A model generated the notes under the pieces. That model saw nothing but the letters and a program-made list of their open reading frames with translations. It was not told the DNA's origin and did no database searches. Positions 20,597 through 30,842 of a DNA stretch of 64,000 bases are shown here, in pieces. The DNA is from Rhizophagus irregularis. Lineage: Eukaryota > Glomeromycota > Glomeromycetes > Glomerales > Glomeraceae. Where the stretch lies: NCBI RefSeq assembly GCF_026210795.1, contig NC_089448.1:3224001-3288000 (forward strand). Direction: 5' to 3'. Within the stretch, counting starts at the first letter, position 1; the number at the start of each line of letters is the position of its first letter. A program made the translations under genes and the position numbers.

Positions 20597-22129
20597 ATGA
20601 ATATTCCACCGATACCATTATCAGCTATTAATAATTTTGTTCAAAACAACTTGGTTAACAGGATAACAATCAATATTAATAATACCAAATCAAAGAATAC
20701 ATTACATCATGGAAAACATACTCTTGAAATTGGAAATAAATTGATCACACCGTTACCCGTAACAATAAATCGCAAAGAAATGGGATCAATGTAAGTACCT
20801 ATATATACACGTACGTTCAGGATTGATATGTATCCAAATCCCAATCCCATTTATCATTCCTATATATATTAAATTCTAGCAAGCTTTTTCATTCAAACGA
20901 CCACCTGAAGCACGAATAGCTTTTAATATCAGCATTTGTTTGTAGAGAATTTAGTATCTTATTTATAAAAAAAATGCTTTTTTTATTTGATAGAAAAAGG
21001 TTCACCTTATCCAATTGTTAGCTTGCATACAGGCTTTCCAAATCCTATTAGGTGAATAGGTGAAGGGTGTATTTCCAGTCGTAACTTAGCGAAGAGAACC
21101 TAAGTCACGTGATTTAAATCTTTTATTTTATAAAATTTTATTTATTATTCATTCATGGATTACATCTAGCTGGCTGAGTGGGTGGCAGTATTGGGTAATT
21201 GATCCAACGGGAGTTGTTGGGCAAAGTATGCATTTTTCCTTATATAATAATGAGACGTGGTTTACCCAACAAGACATTTTCCCAACACCCTAACGCTGGC
21301 CGTTTGATCACGTGTGTGCATAACTCTGCATAACTCTGGCCAAACCTGTCGGGCAAATGTCCTGTCGCCGTCGGGAAATCGTGTATTTTTACCAAAAGTC
21401 TCGATAATAAAAGGCCAATAATTTTTCATCGCAGTATTAAAGCTAAATTTAAATGTAAAAAGTTTTATTGAGAATTTTTTATACACTTAAATGGGATTTG
21501 GGATGGGATTTGGGATTTGGGATTTGGATGGGTATGGATTTTAAAATGGGAGGCAATATATAAGTAGCACGTTTTTTTAGTATTAAAGTTTTTTTAACTC
21601 TAACATGCCGTTTTATGTACGATAGAAAGTCCAAGTCAACAATTGAAAAAGCTTGCGGAATTGTTACTTATGAAATTGATGACAAGCGTAAGAATAATTT
21701 ACCATTACTTCTTATTGTGGGTTGGAGGGTAAGTCCTTTAGCAATGATTTTGATAAAAAAAAAGTCTTGGAAGTTAAAAATGTTTTCTGAATTCTCTAAA
21801 ATCGGCTATATAACCATGCTTATTCATTATTAGATATCCATCATCAGAAAAAACAAATGGTTCGTTTTTATTGGCTGTGAAACAGATCCGGATTTCCCAG
21901 GCGAAGACAAAAGTTCTATAAATGAATATTTGAAAGAAAAAGGAAATAAGGGATCAAATACTTTGGAATTTGAGGAACATTCAATGAACATTGACGGATC
22001 GATATCTGATGGGTAATTGTAATATGATAAATTATTAAGCTTTATTTATCACTAACAATCAAATAAATACATAATACATATAGGAATAATGCACAACTCG
22101 ACATATATATCCGTTCTCGGGGGTATTAG
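20597..22129 (+). CDS. F1 family protein, copy C (four exons, 173 aa, expanded intron 1)
   Basis: Exons 20597-20790, 21626-21728, 21834-22012 and 22084-22129 join in frame to 173 aa. Compared with A, B and D, exon 1 has nine extra bases (residues TLE inside GKHTLEIGNK). Exon 4 has one G fewer in its G-run than copy D, so the frame ends early at RSRGY instead of continuing to RFFS. Intron 1 is 835 nt instead of about 70 because of inserted DNA. Intron 2 lacks the MITE of the other copies. Splice borders remain GT-AG, so the gene may still be expressed if the long intron is removed. Confidence 0.6.
20800..21600. mobile_element. About 800-bp insertion inside intron 1 of F1 copy C
   Basis: Absent from copies A, B and D. 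The left part has CCAAATCCCAATCCCATTTA (about 20835) and the right part has repeated GGGATTTGG with AAAATGGGAGGCAATATATA (21493-21563). These ends resemble the GC-rich hAT foldback at 10137-11560 and may be a diverged relative. Inside, the minus strand of 20880-20940 could encode KAIRASGGRLNEKAC, and GTTGGGCAAAG/TTTACCCAAC lies near 21220-21265. The long reverse ORF at 21262-21486 is unsupported. Confidence 0.45.
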
Positions 22130-23138
22130 AAAGATTTTTTTCTTGATAGGCTTTTTTCAAAAATATATTTATTTCATGCAAAGTCATATTACGTCCCCTA
22201 TTTAATTTATTGATATACTGTAGTTGTTTTAGTTAATTTATTTATTTTACCTTTCGTTCTTATCTGTTATAGAATTTTTATTTTTATTTTTTTTCCTAGT
22301 TTTTTTTTTATTTTTAGTACTTTGAAATTTTATTTATATTTTACACTTAATTGTACAAAATTTGGATATCTTTAATCCCTTTGTAAATTCTGGAAACTTG
22401 GAAGAAATTTTATTTCGTCGGCCACATCTCGTTGATCTGACTGAAGAATAGAGATATTTTGTTTTATATGAAATAATTTATCAATAAAGTTATCACGCGG
22501 CCCTTGAAAAAAAAAAATAATAATAATTTACGTTATTTATTGATTATTACTATAATATTGTTTAATTCATTTCGCTGAAAGGGTATATTCTTTATTTTAA
22601 ATTATTTACCGTATATTAAAGTAAAAATAAAGGCTTCCATCCATATATCCATATGACCAAGTATCGTCATTCCCCATTTTAAGACAGATTTTAGCTAAGA
22701 GTACTCATACAAATTCATTTTTTCGTTCTATCTATAATATTTAATTTTTATTTAAATTTGCAATTATTAATTTATAGCTTTAATAATAGTATTGATACAA
22801 ATAAAATTTTTTTTTTTCAATTGAAATTATAAAATCCATATATAGGGTAATCCATATATATATATCAAATTTAAATAATTATTTATCTACTTAATTTACA
22901 TTATTTCTTTGTACATTCATAATAGAGAAAACTTAACAAGCACAATTAGTTACAGCATGACGTCTAAAAGTTCAGATAAATAAGGTGATTTTAGAATCAA
23001 TAAAACTTTAACATGAAAATCTATCAAAAGAGATTTATTTAAAGGTAAATTTTCTCGTTATAACATCTAACAGTAACTACTCGATTTATAAAATAAAATT
23101 CAAAAATTTATTATAAACAAACTAGAATAATAATAACA
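22130..23138 (+). repeat. Conserved 3' flank of F1 copy C
   Basis: Follows the shared flank of A, B and D (TTATCTGTTATAGAATTTTT, CAATAAAGTTATCACGCGGC, CATATATCCATATGACCAAG). It is interrupted at 23139 by the 1.45 kb element. Contains an ATATATAGGGTAATCCATATAT duplication near 22833-22870. No gene. Confidence 0.5.
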
Positions 23139-24594
23139 CCCTATAAAAAATCGGATACGTTTTTTATAAAGTTTTTATACGATTTTTTTTCCTTATCATG
23201 AAAGGATACGGAAAAATGCACAATTCCGTATCACTAAAAATATGGTTTGGATACGGAATTTACACGGGATTCATATGGAATTTACATGATTTGATCACTG
23301 ATTTTATCATGAAATTTATACGATTTGGTTACTGAATTTACCATTATATTACAGTTTATTACAGTTGTATTTACATAAATTTAATTCTACTTTATTAAAT
23401 TAAATATAAATTAAAATTAAACAAATACAAATATATTAAATACATTATTAAAATTCCCTTCCTTATCAAAACCACCTATTGCAACCTAAATTATCTATAA
23501 TATGTTCAGGTTCATTCAGAGTCAAAAAACCTAAAAAGAAAAAAGAAACATGAGAATGTTTAACTTAACCGGAAACCGAAACACCCTCATATAGTATCTG
23601 CAATCGTCCAAGTCACCAAGGGTCAGTATTCCTACAAAAAAGAAAGAGAACTCCAAAATGTCTGACCTACATAAAAGAAAAGAATCATAAAACGTCTGAT
23701 GAAAAAGAAACCAAAACAACTTACAAGAAAAAAATCCAGAATCTGAACCAAACTTACAAAGAAAAAGAAAATTTGAACTGACCTAAAAAAGAAAAAAATC
23801 CTGTACCATCCTACAAAAAGAAAAGGACTCCCAAACTAATTTACAAAAAAAGAAAAAAGAAACTCAAAAAAAATCTGTTTGTCTATGAAAAAAAAAGAGA
23901 TAATATAAATAAAAAAGAAAGGGTAGTGAGTGGGGAATAAAAGAACAAATCAAAAAAATATTTTTCTTTAAAAAGAGGGGTGACGAAGTTAGGAAAGTTA
24001 AAAGTTAGAAAAATAAAAGAAATTTTTTTTTTAAAAAAAAAAAAGGAAAGGGTGGTGAGTGGGGAATAAAAGAATAAAGTCAAAAAAAATTTTTTTCAAA
24101 GGAGTGACGAAAAAAAATTTTTTTTTTAAAGGAGTGATGAAAAAAAAAATTTTTTTTAGAGAGTGACGAAAAAAAAATCTCTTTTTAAAGGGAGGTGACG
24201 AAGAAAGAAGAAAAATTTTTTAAAATAAAAAAAAAAAACAAAATAACAAAAGACAAAAGAAAGGAAAGACAGAAAGGAAGATCAAAGTAATTGTTAAGGG
24301 TTTATATAAAAACCAAAAAAACGTATCATAACAAAACAATAAACAATCACGTGATCACGTGTTATGATACGGGATGATTGTAAAATTATTTTCTAAAATA
24401 TTAAGTTTAAAAATTCCGTATACATTCCGCATTATTGATTTTTTCCGTATACATTTCGTATACGTTAGTTTTTTAAAAAAATGTTCAAAAATGAATTTCT
24501 TATTAAATATATGGAATTTGTATACGGAATCTATAGAAACGTACATAAAATGTATACAAAACGTATTCTTTCCATATACAGATTTCTTATAGGG
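23139..24594 (-). mobile_element. Copy 2 of the 1.45 kb CCCTATAA-type element (complete, ACA duplication)
   Basis: It begins CCCTATAAAAAATCGGATACG and ends CAGATTTCTTATAGGG. ACA at 23136-23138 and ACA at 24595-24597 flank it. The corresponding site of unit D (AATAATAACAATAATATTTT near 27318) is uninterrupted and has one ACA, confirming the insertion and a 3-bp duplication. The interior is inverted relative to 510-1897. It includes the reverse of the splice-site-like array (23515-23880), a tandem A/T hairpin array (23935-24230), and the palindrome AATCACGTGATCACGTGTT (24347-24365). No transposase. A 3-bp duplication is compatible with PIF/Harbinger- or CACTA-type elements, but the ends do not settle it. 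Confidence 0.8.
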
Positions 24595-25314
24595 ACAATA
24601 TTCTTATTTAGGCGATATTAGACCTTTGTAATAGAAGAGGAAGAAAGAAGGGAAAACAAAACTGAGATACAGATACAATATCAAATGCGGACGCAAATAA
24701 AATAAAACAAATCATACAATAATCATGTGATAAGTTTCTGTTTTCATATTCCAACAGTGACTGAAGTAACTGGTTTATATCATGGTTCCGTACCATAAAG
24801 CCATGATAGACTTTTATTCCAATATTGATAGACTTTTTACCCATCCTATTAAATAAACACCCCCGTAAAAGTATCAAACAAAAAAATACCAAGTAAAGTT
24901 TCATTGATGTCACACAAGGTCATCCTATTATTATTGTAATAGTATTAAAAAATATAAATTTAATTTAAAGTGGTATTTATCGGAAAATAAAAAACAACTA
25001 CACAACCGAACCCATGTAAATCTTACCAAAAAAAGAAAATTGAAACAGCACCCAATAACCTAATGTTGATCACAACCCACTCGCCACAGTCTATATCTAA
25101 CCCTGCTCACTCGCCTAACCGTCTCTACGCGTGACAATTAGAGATCGATCCCCTCAAAAAAAAATTAAGTCGCTAAAATAAATACATACGACGAGAACTG
25201 AGCAGTCACGTGTCCCGTGACGGTTAGGCATCACGTATGTGTCAGAGTACAAATGATCTTCGTATAATAATACAAATGTCAGATCCATCCCCTTCTCACT
25301 TTCATAATATTTTT
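24595..25314. other. Duplicated flank and upstream region of F1 copy D
   Basis: 24595-24860 matches 8927-9240. 25130-25240 (GAGATCGATCCCCTCAAAAA, CGACGAGAACTGAGCAGTCA) matches the region before copy C at about 20283-20360. CAGTCACGTGTCCCGTGACGG near 25203 contains CACGTG and an imperfect palindrome. No gene is supported. Confidence 0.45.
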
Positions 25315-25452
25315 CCCTTTCTAAAATTTTTTTGCTGTTACAAATTTACAAATTCCATTAATAATTTACCCAGTCTCAAGATAGCCTTTTCATTCTATAT
25401 TCTATTCTTACCGTCTATCCTTTTTATTACGTAACTTTTATTAAAATATTCC

Positions 25453-26402
25453 ATGAATATTCCACCGATACCATTATCAGCAATAAATCATTTTGTTCAA
25501 AACAACTTGGTTAACAGGATAACAATTAATATTAATAATACTCAATCAAGGAATACATTACATCATGGAAAACATATTGGGAATAAATTAATTACACCGT
25601 TACCCGTAACAATAAATCGTAGAGAAATGGGATTTATGTAAGTATCCTGTTTGTTATTTTTCCTATTATAAGTTGTTTTTCTTAATATGCCACATTTGAC
25701 GTACTATAGAAGGTCCAAGTCAACAATTGAAAAAGCTTGCGGGATTGTTACCTATGAAATTGATGACAAGCGTAAGAATAACTTACCATTACTTCTTATT
25801 GTGGGTTGGAGGGTAAGTAATTTTTGTTTCAAAAAGTAGCTCATTTGGAGGTCTTAAAGTATGATACCGTAAAGTCCCGAAAGTAAGCATGCACATAATG
25901 CCAGCCAAGCTCATCATAATGTAGGCCAAAATTGTAATAATTCTGGTAAGGGGTGCTTATTTTCGGGGTGCTTACTTTTGGGATTTTACGCTATTTATAT
26001 AAAGAATGTTTACCGAATCACTTGACCCTTAAACTTAAGAAATGGTCGAAAATCAGCTATATAAACCATGTTTTATTTCATAATTAGATATCCATCATCG
26101 GAAAAAACAAATGGTTTGTCTTTATCGGCTGTGAAACAGATCCGGATTTTCCAGACGAAAGTTCTATAAATAAATATTTGAAAGAAAATGGAAATAAGGG
26201 CTCAGATACTTTGGAATTTGATGAATATTCAATGGTCATTGACGGATCGATATCTGATGGGTAATTATATTATGATAAAGTATTAATTATTAAGCTTATT
26301 TATCACTAACAATCAAAATATATACATAATACATATAGGAATAATGCACAACTCGACATATGTATCCGTTCTCGGGGGGTATTAGAAAGATTTTTTTCTT
26401 GA
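25453..26402 (+). CDS. F1 family protein, copy D (four exons, 174 aa)
   Basis: Exons 25453-25637, 25710-25812, 26088-26260 and 26339-26402 join in frame to 174 aa, with C-terminus CIRSRGVLERFFS. It is closest to copy B; both share the shorter exon 3 and the intron-2 MITE. The start and the promoter block match the other copies. Downstream, in the opposite direction, lies the intact F2 gene, an arrangement that also existed in unit B before decay. Function unknown. Confidence 0.7.
25867..25991. mobile_element. 125-bp MITE in intron 2 of F1 copy D
   Basis: Same insertion as in copies A and B: CCGTAAAGTCCCGAAAGTAA at the left, GGGATTTTACGC at the right, TA on both sides (25865-25866, 25992-25993). 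Confidence 0.7.
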
Positions 26403-27447
26403 TAGCCTTTTTTCAAAAATATATTTTTTCATTGATTTTCAGTACATCAGTTTTGATATATTTTTCTTAGTTTTTCTACTTCCCAAAATTTCGAAACGGA
26501 GATACATGTACAGATTCCGCCAAATTAGCGATCCGCAAAATCCCTTATTTAATTTATTGATATAGTTGTTTTAGTTAATTTATTTTATTTTATCTTTCGT
26601 TCTTATCTGTTATAGAATTTTTATTTTTATCTTTTTTCCTTGTTTTTTTTTTATTCTTACTTTGAAATTTTATTTATATTTTACACTAAAATTTGGACAT
26701 CTTTAATCCCTCTGTAAATGCTGGAAATTTGGAAAAAAATTTATTTCATCGGCCACATCTCGTTGATTAATCTAAAAGAATAGAGATATTTTGTTAATAT
26801 GAAATAATTTATCAATAAAGTTATCACGCGGCCCTTGAAAAAAAAAAAAATAATAATAATTTACGTTATTTATTGATTATTGCCATAATATTGTTTTATT
26901 CATTTCGCTGAAAAGGTATATACTTTATTTTATATTATTTACCGTATATAAAGTAAAAATAAAGGCTTAACCGATTCAACCATTCATATATCCATATGAC
27001 CAAGTATCGTCATTCTCCATTTTAAGACAGATTTTAGTTTAAGAGTACTCATACAAATTAATTTTTCGTTCTATCTATAATATTTAATTTTTATTTAAAT
27101 TTGCAATTATTTAACTTATAGCTTTAATAGTAACAAATTTCAAAATAATAATTAATTTACATTATTTCTTTGTACGTTCATAATAGAGAAAACTTATTAA
27201 TCAATTAATTACAGTACGACACCTAAAAGAGTGATAAAATTTTCTCGTTATAACTTCTAAGAAGTAACTACTTGATTTATAACTGAAAATAAAATTCAAG
27301 AAATTTATTACGTTAAACTAGGATAATAATAACAATAATATTTTATTTAGACCTTTGCAATAGAAGGAGAAGGAAGAAGAAGGAGTGAATATCATACATG
27401 TATAGTACACGAAATATTTATTACAAATAATAGATTATAATATTAAT
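26403..27447 (+). repeat. Conserved 3' flank of F1 copy D
   Basis: Same flank as for A, B and C, without insertions, so it serves as the reference for the hAT insertion in A and the 1.45 kb insertion in C. It ends at TTTAGACCTTTGCAATAGAA near 27345, then the 3' region of the F2 gene begins. Confidence 0.5.
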
Positions 27448-27840
27448 TTATTGTTGAAATTGAGAGGAAGTAGGAATAACTAAGATTTTAAACCCAGGAA
27501 TGTCAAGACTGTAAATTGCGAAATTATTTGCCAGGTTAAGTGACATGGGAGAAGAAATGGGTATAGAAATGATTTTGAAACCGGGAATTTCAAAAACAAA
27601 GATTACGGAAGAATTAGCAGGAGAAGGATAAGAAGGAACGGTAGAGTAAGATTGAGAAGTTCTATTCGTGTATGATGTCGGATCGTCCATCATAGAAAAA
27701 TCAACATTGACATTGTTGTAATTATTATTATTAGTATTTGATGAACGTTCCTGTTCCGATTGAATAATATTTGATTGTTGTAAATTACTGGATTCAGTAA
27801 AATTGTATCCGTTATTATCTTGTAAATTATTTTGGTCCAT
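27448..27840 (-). CDS. F2 family protein, intact copy (130 aa, Asn/Gln-rich, IPGFKI motifs)
   Basis: A single-exon minus-strand gene beginning MDQNNLQDNNGYNFTESSNL. Residues 1-75 are rich in Asn, Gln and Ser and probably disordered, prion-like in composition. The C-terminal half contains the same motif twice: FEIPGFKIISIPISS and LDIPGFKILVIPTSS, about 36 residues apart, alternating hydrophobic residues in beta-strand fashion. No signal peptide or membrane helix. Broken relatives with one FDIPGFKIIVVP motif occur at 43011, 53871 and 55936, with start-only relics elsewhere. Not a family I can name; the twice-repeated motif is the diagnostic feature. Confidence 0.6.
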   Translation of the reverse strand: MDQNNLQDNNGYNFTESSNLQQSNIIQSEQERSSNTNNNNYNNVNVDFSMMDDPTSYTNRTSQSYSTVPSYPSPANSSVIFVFEIPGFKIISIPISSPMSLNLANNFAIYSLDIPGFKILVIPTSSQFQQ

Positions 27841-28573
27841 AATTTTGCACGTAATTTTATAAATTTTTTTTTAGTTTTTTTTTTAGCAGAGACGATTATT
27901 TTTTCGCGATAAAATTTCCAAAAACCTTTTATAATAAAAAGAAGGTTAAATAAATAAGCCAACACCGAATCTTAGAAGAAGAAATGTAACATGTTACTTT
28001 TGTTCTTTTTTGGAAAAACAGATCGTGGTTTATAACATTCATTTTAATCATATGTCGTGATAAATGATAACTGGTTTCTCATCCAGAATTTTAAAAAGGT
28101 AACAATATTTTTTTTTTTATAAAGTTCAAATTTTATTAATAATAATTTATTTACTTTGGAAGAATAAAACGTGCTAGTTGTATTTTTCGTATAAAGATTA
28201 TTTGGTTAGAATAATTTTTTGTTTTTGGTAATTCACCATGTGTTTTGTTTTATGATAAATAAATAACTCGTTTTTTTGAAACACATTTTTCTTTGGTTGT
28301 TGGTTGATCCCATCATTATTTTAGTTAGTTAATTTAAAAGATTAACACGAGTGATTACTCCCGATTACGGTAATGCATTGAAAGTATTACTTTCATTAAT
28401 ATACAAAATTGGGTTAACGAAAATGAAAAAGTAATATTTGTATTAGTATTATTATTAGTATTACAGTATTTAAGTATTTATTTTTTAAATAATCAATAAT
28501 CGGACAAAATTTTAATATTACCTTATCGGTAATCTCATTCTTTTATTATTACCATTTTAAAAATTTCATTGTA

Positions 28574-28607
<34 letters not shown>

Positions 28608-29479
28608 TTTCATTTTATCAATAAACGTACAGGATCTGCATTTATTATTTATAGAGGGTCATGAACTTTTGAAATAAATAAAAGAAACCGGAATTGGGGA
28701 ACAAAAAAAAAATTTTTTTTTGTATATATCAGATATATATATATATATATATTTTTGTATTTTAGTTTTGTTTGCATTAAAACAAATATAAAACAATTAA
28801 TCTTGGTTAAATCTTCCCGTGATATGCAATCAATATACAGGATATAAATACATATATAGTAAGTGACAAAAACAAAATTGATCCGTAAATAAATAAATGT
28901 GTGAGAATTTTAGAATTTTATATATTTTTTTTTTTCTTTGTTATTTTGGAATCGTAATTTTTATTTATTTATTTATTTATTTTTATTATTATTTTTTAAA
29001 GAATTTCGAAATTGAGAATAAAAGAAATATTTATTTTTTTTTCTGTTATATTAATTTTTTTTTAAAAAAAATTGAAAATTCGTTACAAGTTACAAACTAA
29101 AAAGGTTAAAATTTGTTACCGCAGTAAACAGGTTATTAAAATTACCGATAAAGGCGGATAAGCCCATCAAAGCCATCGATTAAAAAATACCCAGCCCAAC
29201 TCATCCGTATCTTTGCCGTTAGATTTTATATCTACTACCGAATAAGATTTGTCTTACCTCATAATATATGTTACCGTGTATACAGTATATACAGTATATA
29301 TCGGTATAGTAAAGAATAGATCAACGTATTTCTGGAAAATGGTGTCATCTGATCTATTACGTAATCAATATGGACTTTAAATTTAAAATCATCTCCGCCC
29401 CTCTTTACCACCCTTTCTACTTCTCTTTCTTCTGTTTTTTATAAAAAAAAACTTTTAACTCTCTAGACAAAAAAAAAAA
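27841..29479. other. F2 upstream flank and microsatellite-rich intergenic DNA
   Basis: 27841-28710 is shared with unit B. It contains a (TTA)n run at about 28582-28610 and an (AT)n run at about 28732-28752. From 28890 to 29100 long T tracts create a Phe/Tyr-rich pseudo-ORF. 29110-29460 is the likely promoter of the next gene; no sure element could be defined. Confidence 0.4.
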
Positions 29480-30565
29480 ATGTTTCACCAGTTTATTACA
29501 CCAGTGACAACCAAATTATCTTTCACAAACGCTAGTGATCCTCAAAAATCAGCTAAACCTATTTCTACAATTTCATTTTATTCTAAGCCATCAACTGTTG
29601 AAAATGTTTCTTATAGTAGTGTTCAAAATGTTCAAAGGACTTCCCCCATTTCAAATTCTTGGAACGATAATCTTTTGAAAGCACCAATATATTTTGATTA
29701 TCCAACTCCTCCTAACCCTTCTGTTGAAAGAACTTCTTTGGTAACCTTTAACGTTAATAATACTCAAGATACTTATCCTTCAACGTCCACTTTTCATGAT
29801 TTTTCAATTAATTCTTCAGTTTATCAACCTAAATCTCCTGTTTATCGTCCTAAATCTCCTGATTCTGTAACAAAATCATATGATACTCCAATATTTTATC
29901 TTTCGTCTCCTACATCTCCTACAAATCCTATAAATTCCTCAAAAGTAAATCATCAACATCAAGTTATAAATGATTCTTTAGAATTTCATACTACTTTATC
30001 TCCTATAAGTGATTCAACAATTAATGAATTTAAAAGATCAACTTTATCGGAAAAGAAAAGAAATTCAATAGAGGTTATGATCATTTTTTGGTTTATATAA
30101 TAAAAATGTATATATTTATATATAATGTATATATTAATTTATTTTCTATTTTTATTTTTATTTTTGATATTTTAGCAAAGTAATTCAATTGGGAGGATAA
30201 AGTATAACAAGATTCATAATGATGAACAGGAGAATAAGGAAAATAGTCTTGAAGAAGTTTTCAAGATAAATAATAATAATGAATCAATAGATGTAACAAA
30301 TATAGATGAGAATATTCCTGCTGAACCAATACAAACAGTTAAATTAGATTCTGATGTAACAACAGATGTAAATCAAACTTTTGTAAAATCTACTACAACT
30401 ACAAATCCATCAAATGAATCATCAAAACGTGGGAGAAAAATTAGACGATCTAAACGTCTTGCGGTTAAACCACCGTTAAACGTAAGTATTTCACTTTTGC
30501 GCGTGTCACATGTTGATTTATTCATTAATTACTGATTTATTATTATTATTTAGTATCGTGTCTAG
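29480..30565 (+). CDS. Ser/Pro-rich protein with basic RRSKR C-terminal tail (303 aa, three exons)
   Basis: Exons 29480-30073, 30176-30481 and 30554-30565; the last exon is only 12 nt (YRV and stop) and uses a TTTAG acceptor. The N-terminal 200 residues are Ser/Thr/Pro-rich with many SP/TP sites, including two near-repeats, VYQPKSP and VYRPKSP, that resemble RNA polymerase II CTD heptads. Exon 2 encodes an acidic, Asn-rich linker. The C-terminus reads KRGRKIRRSKRLAVKPP, then LNYRV. RGRK is AT-hook-like, and RRSKR...P..Y resembles the CENP-C motif or the basic tail of shugoshins, but also tails of some retroelement polyproteins. Nuclear, DNA- or chromatin-binding, CDK-phosphorylated is a reasonable guess only. 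The exon-1 donor (GTTATG) is weak. Confidence 0.55.
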
Positions 30566-30842
30566 GATTGGACATCACGTACTGTAACATTCTACAATTC
30601 AAACGTGATCGCTTGATTTATTATTTTTTAAACAAGTTGGATTTTTAAGTAATTCGGATTTTTTGATCTGACCTTTTGATTTTATAGAAATTATGATAAT
30701 GTATAATCAAACGTGTACTTTTTCAATAATAATAATAATAATAAATCAATCAGACACAATTCAGGACTCAATGATAATTTTTTTTTAATTATTAAAAAAA
30801 AAATAAAATGAATACAATCATTACTAACTATACATAATAATT

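Noticed and set aside
28897-29100. Phe/Tyr-rich 67-codon ORF
   Set aside because: T-tract translation without conserved start or neighbours.
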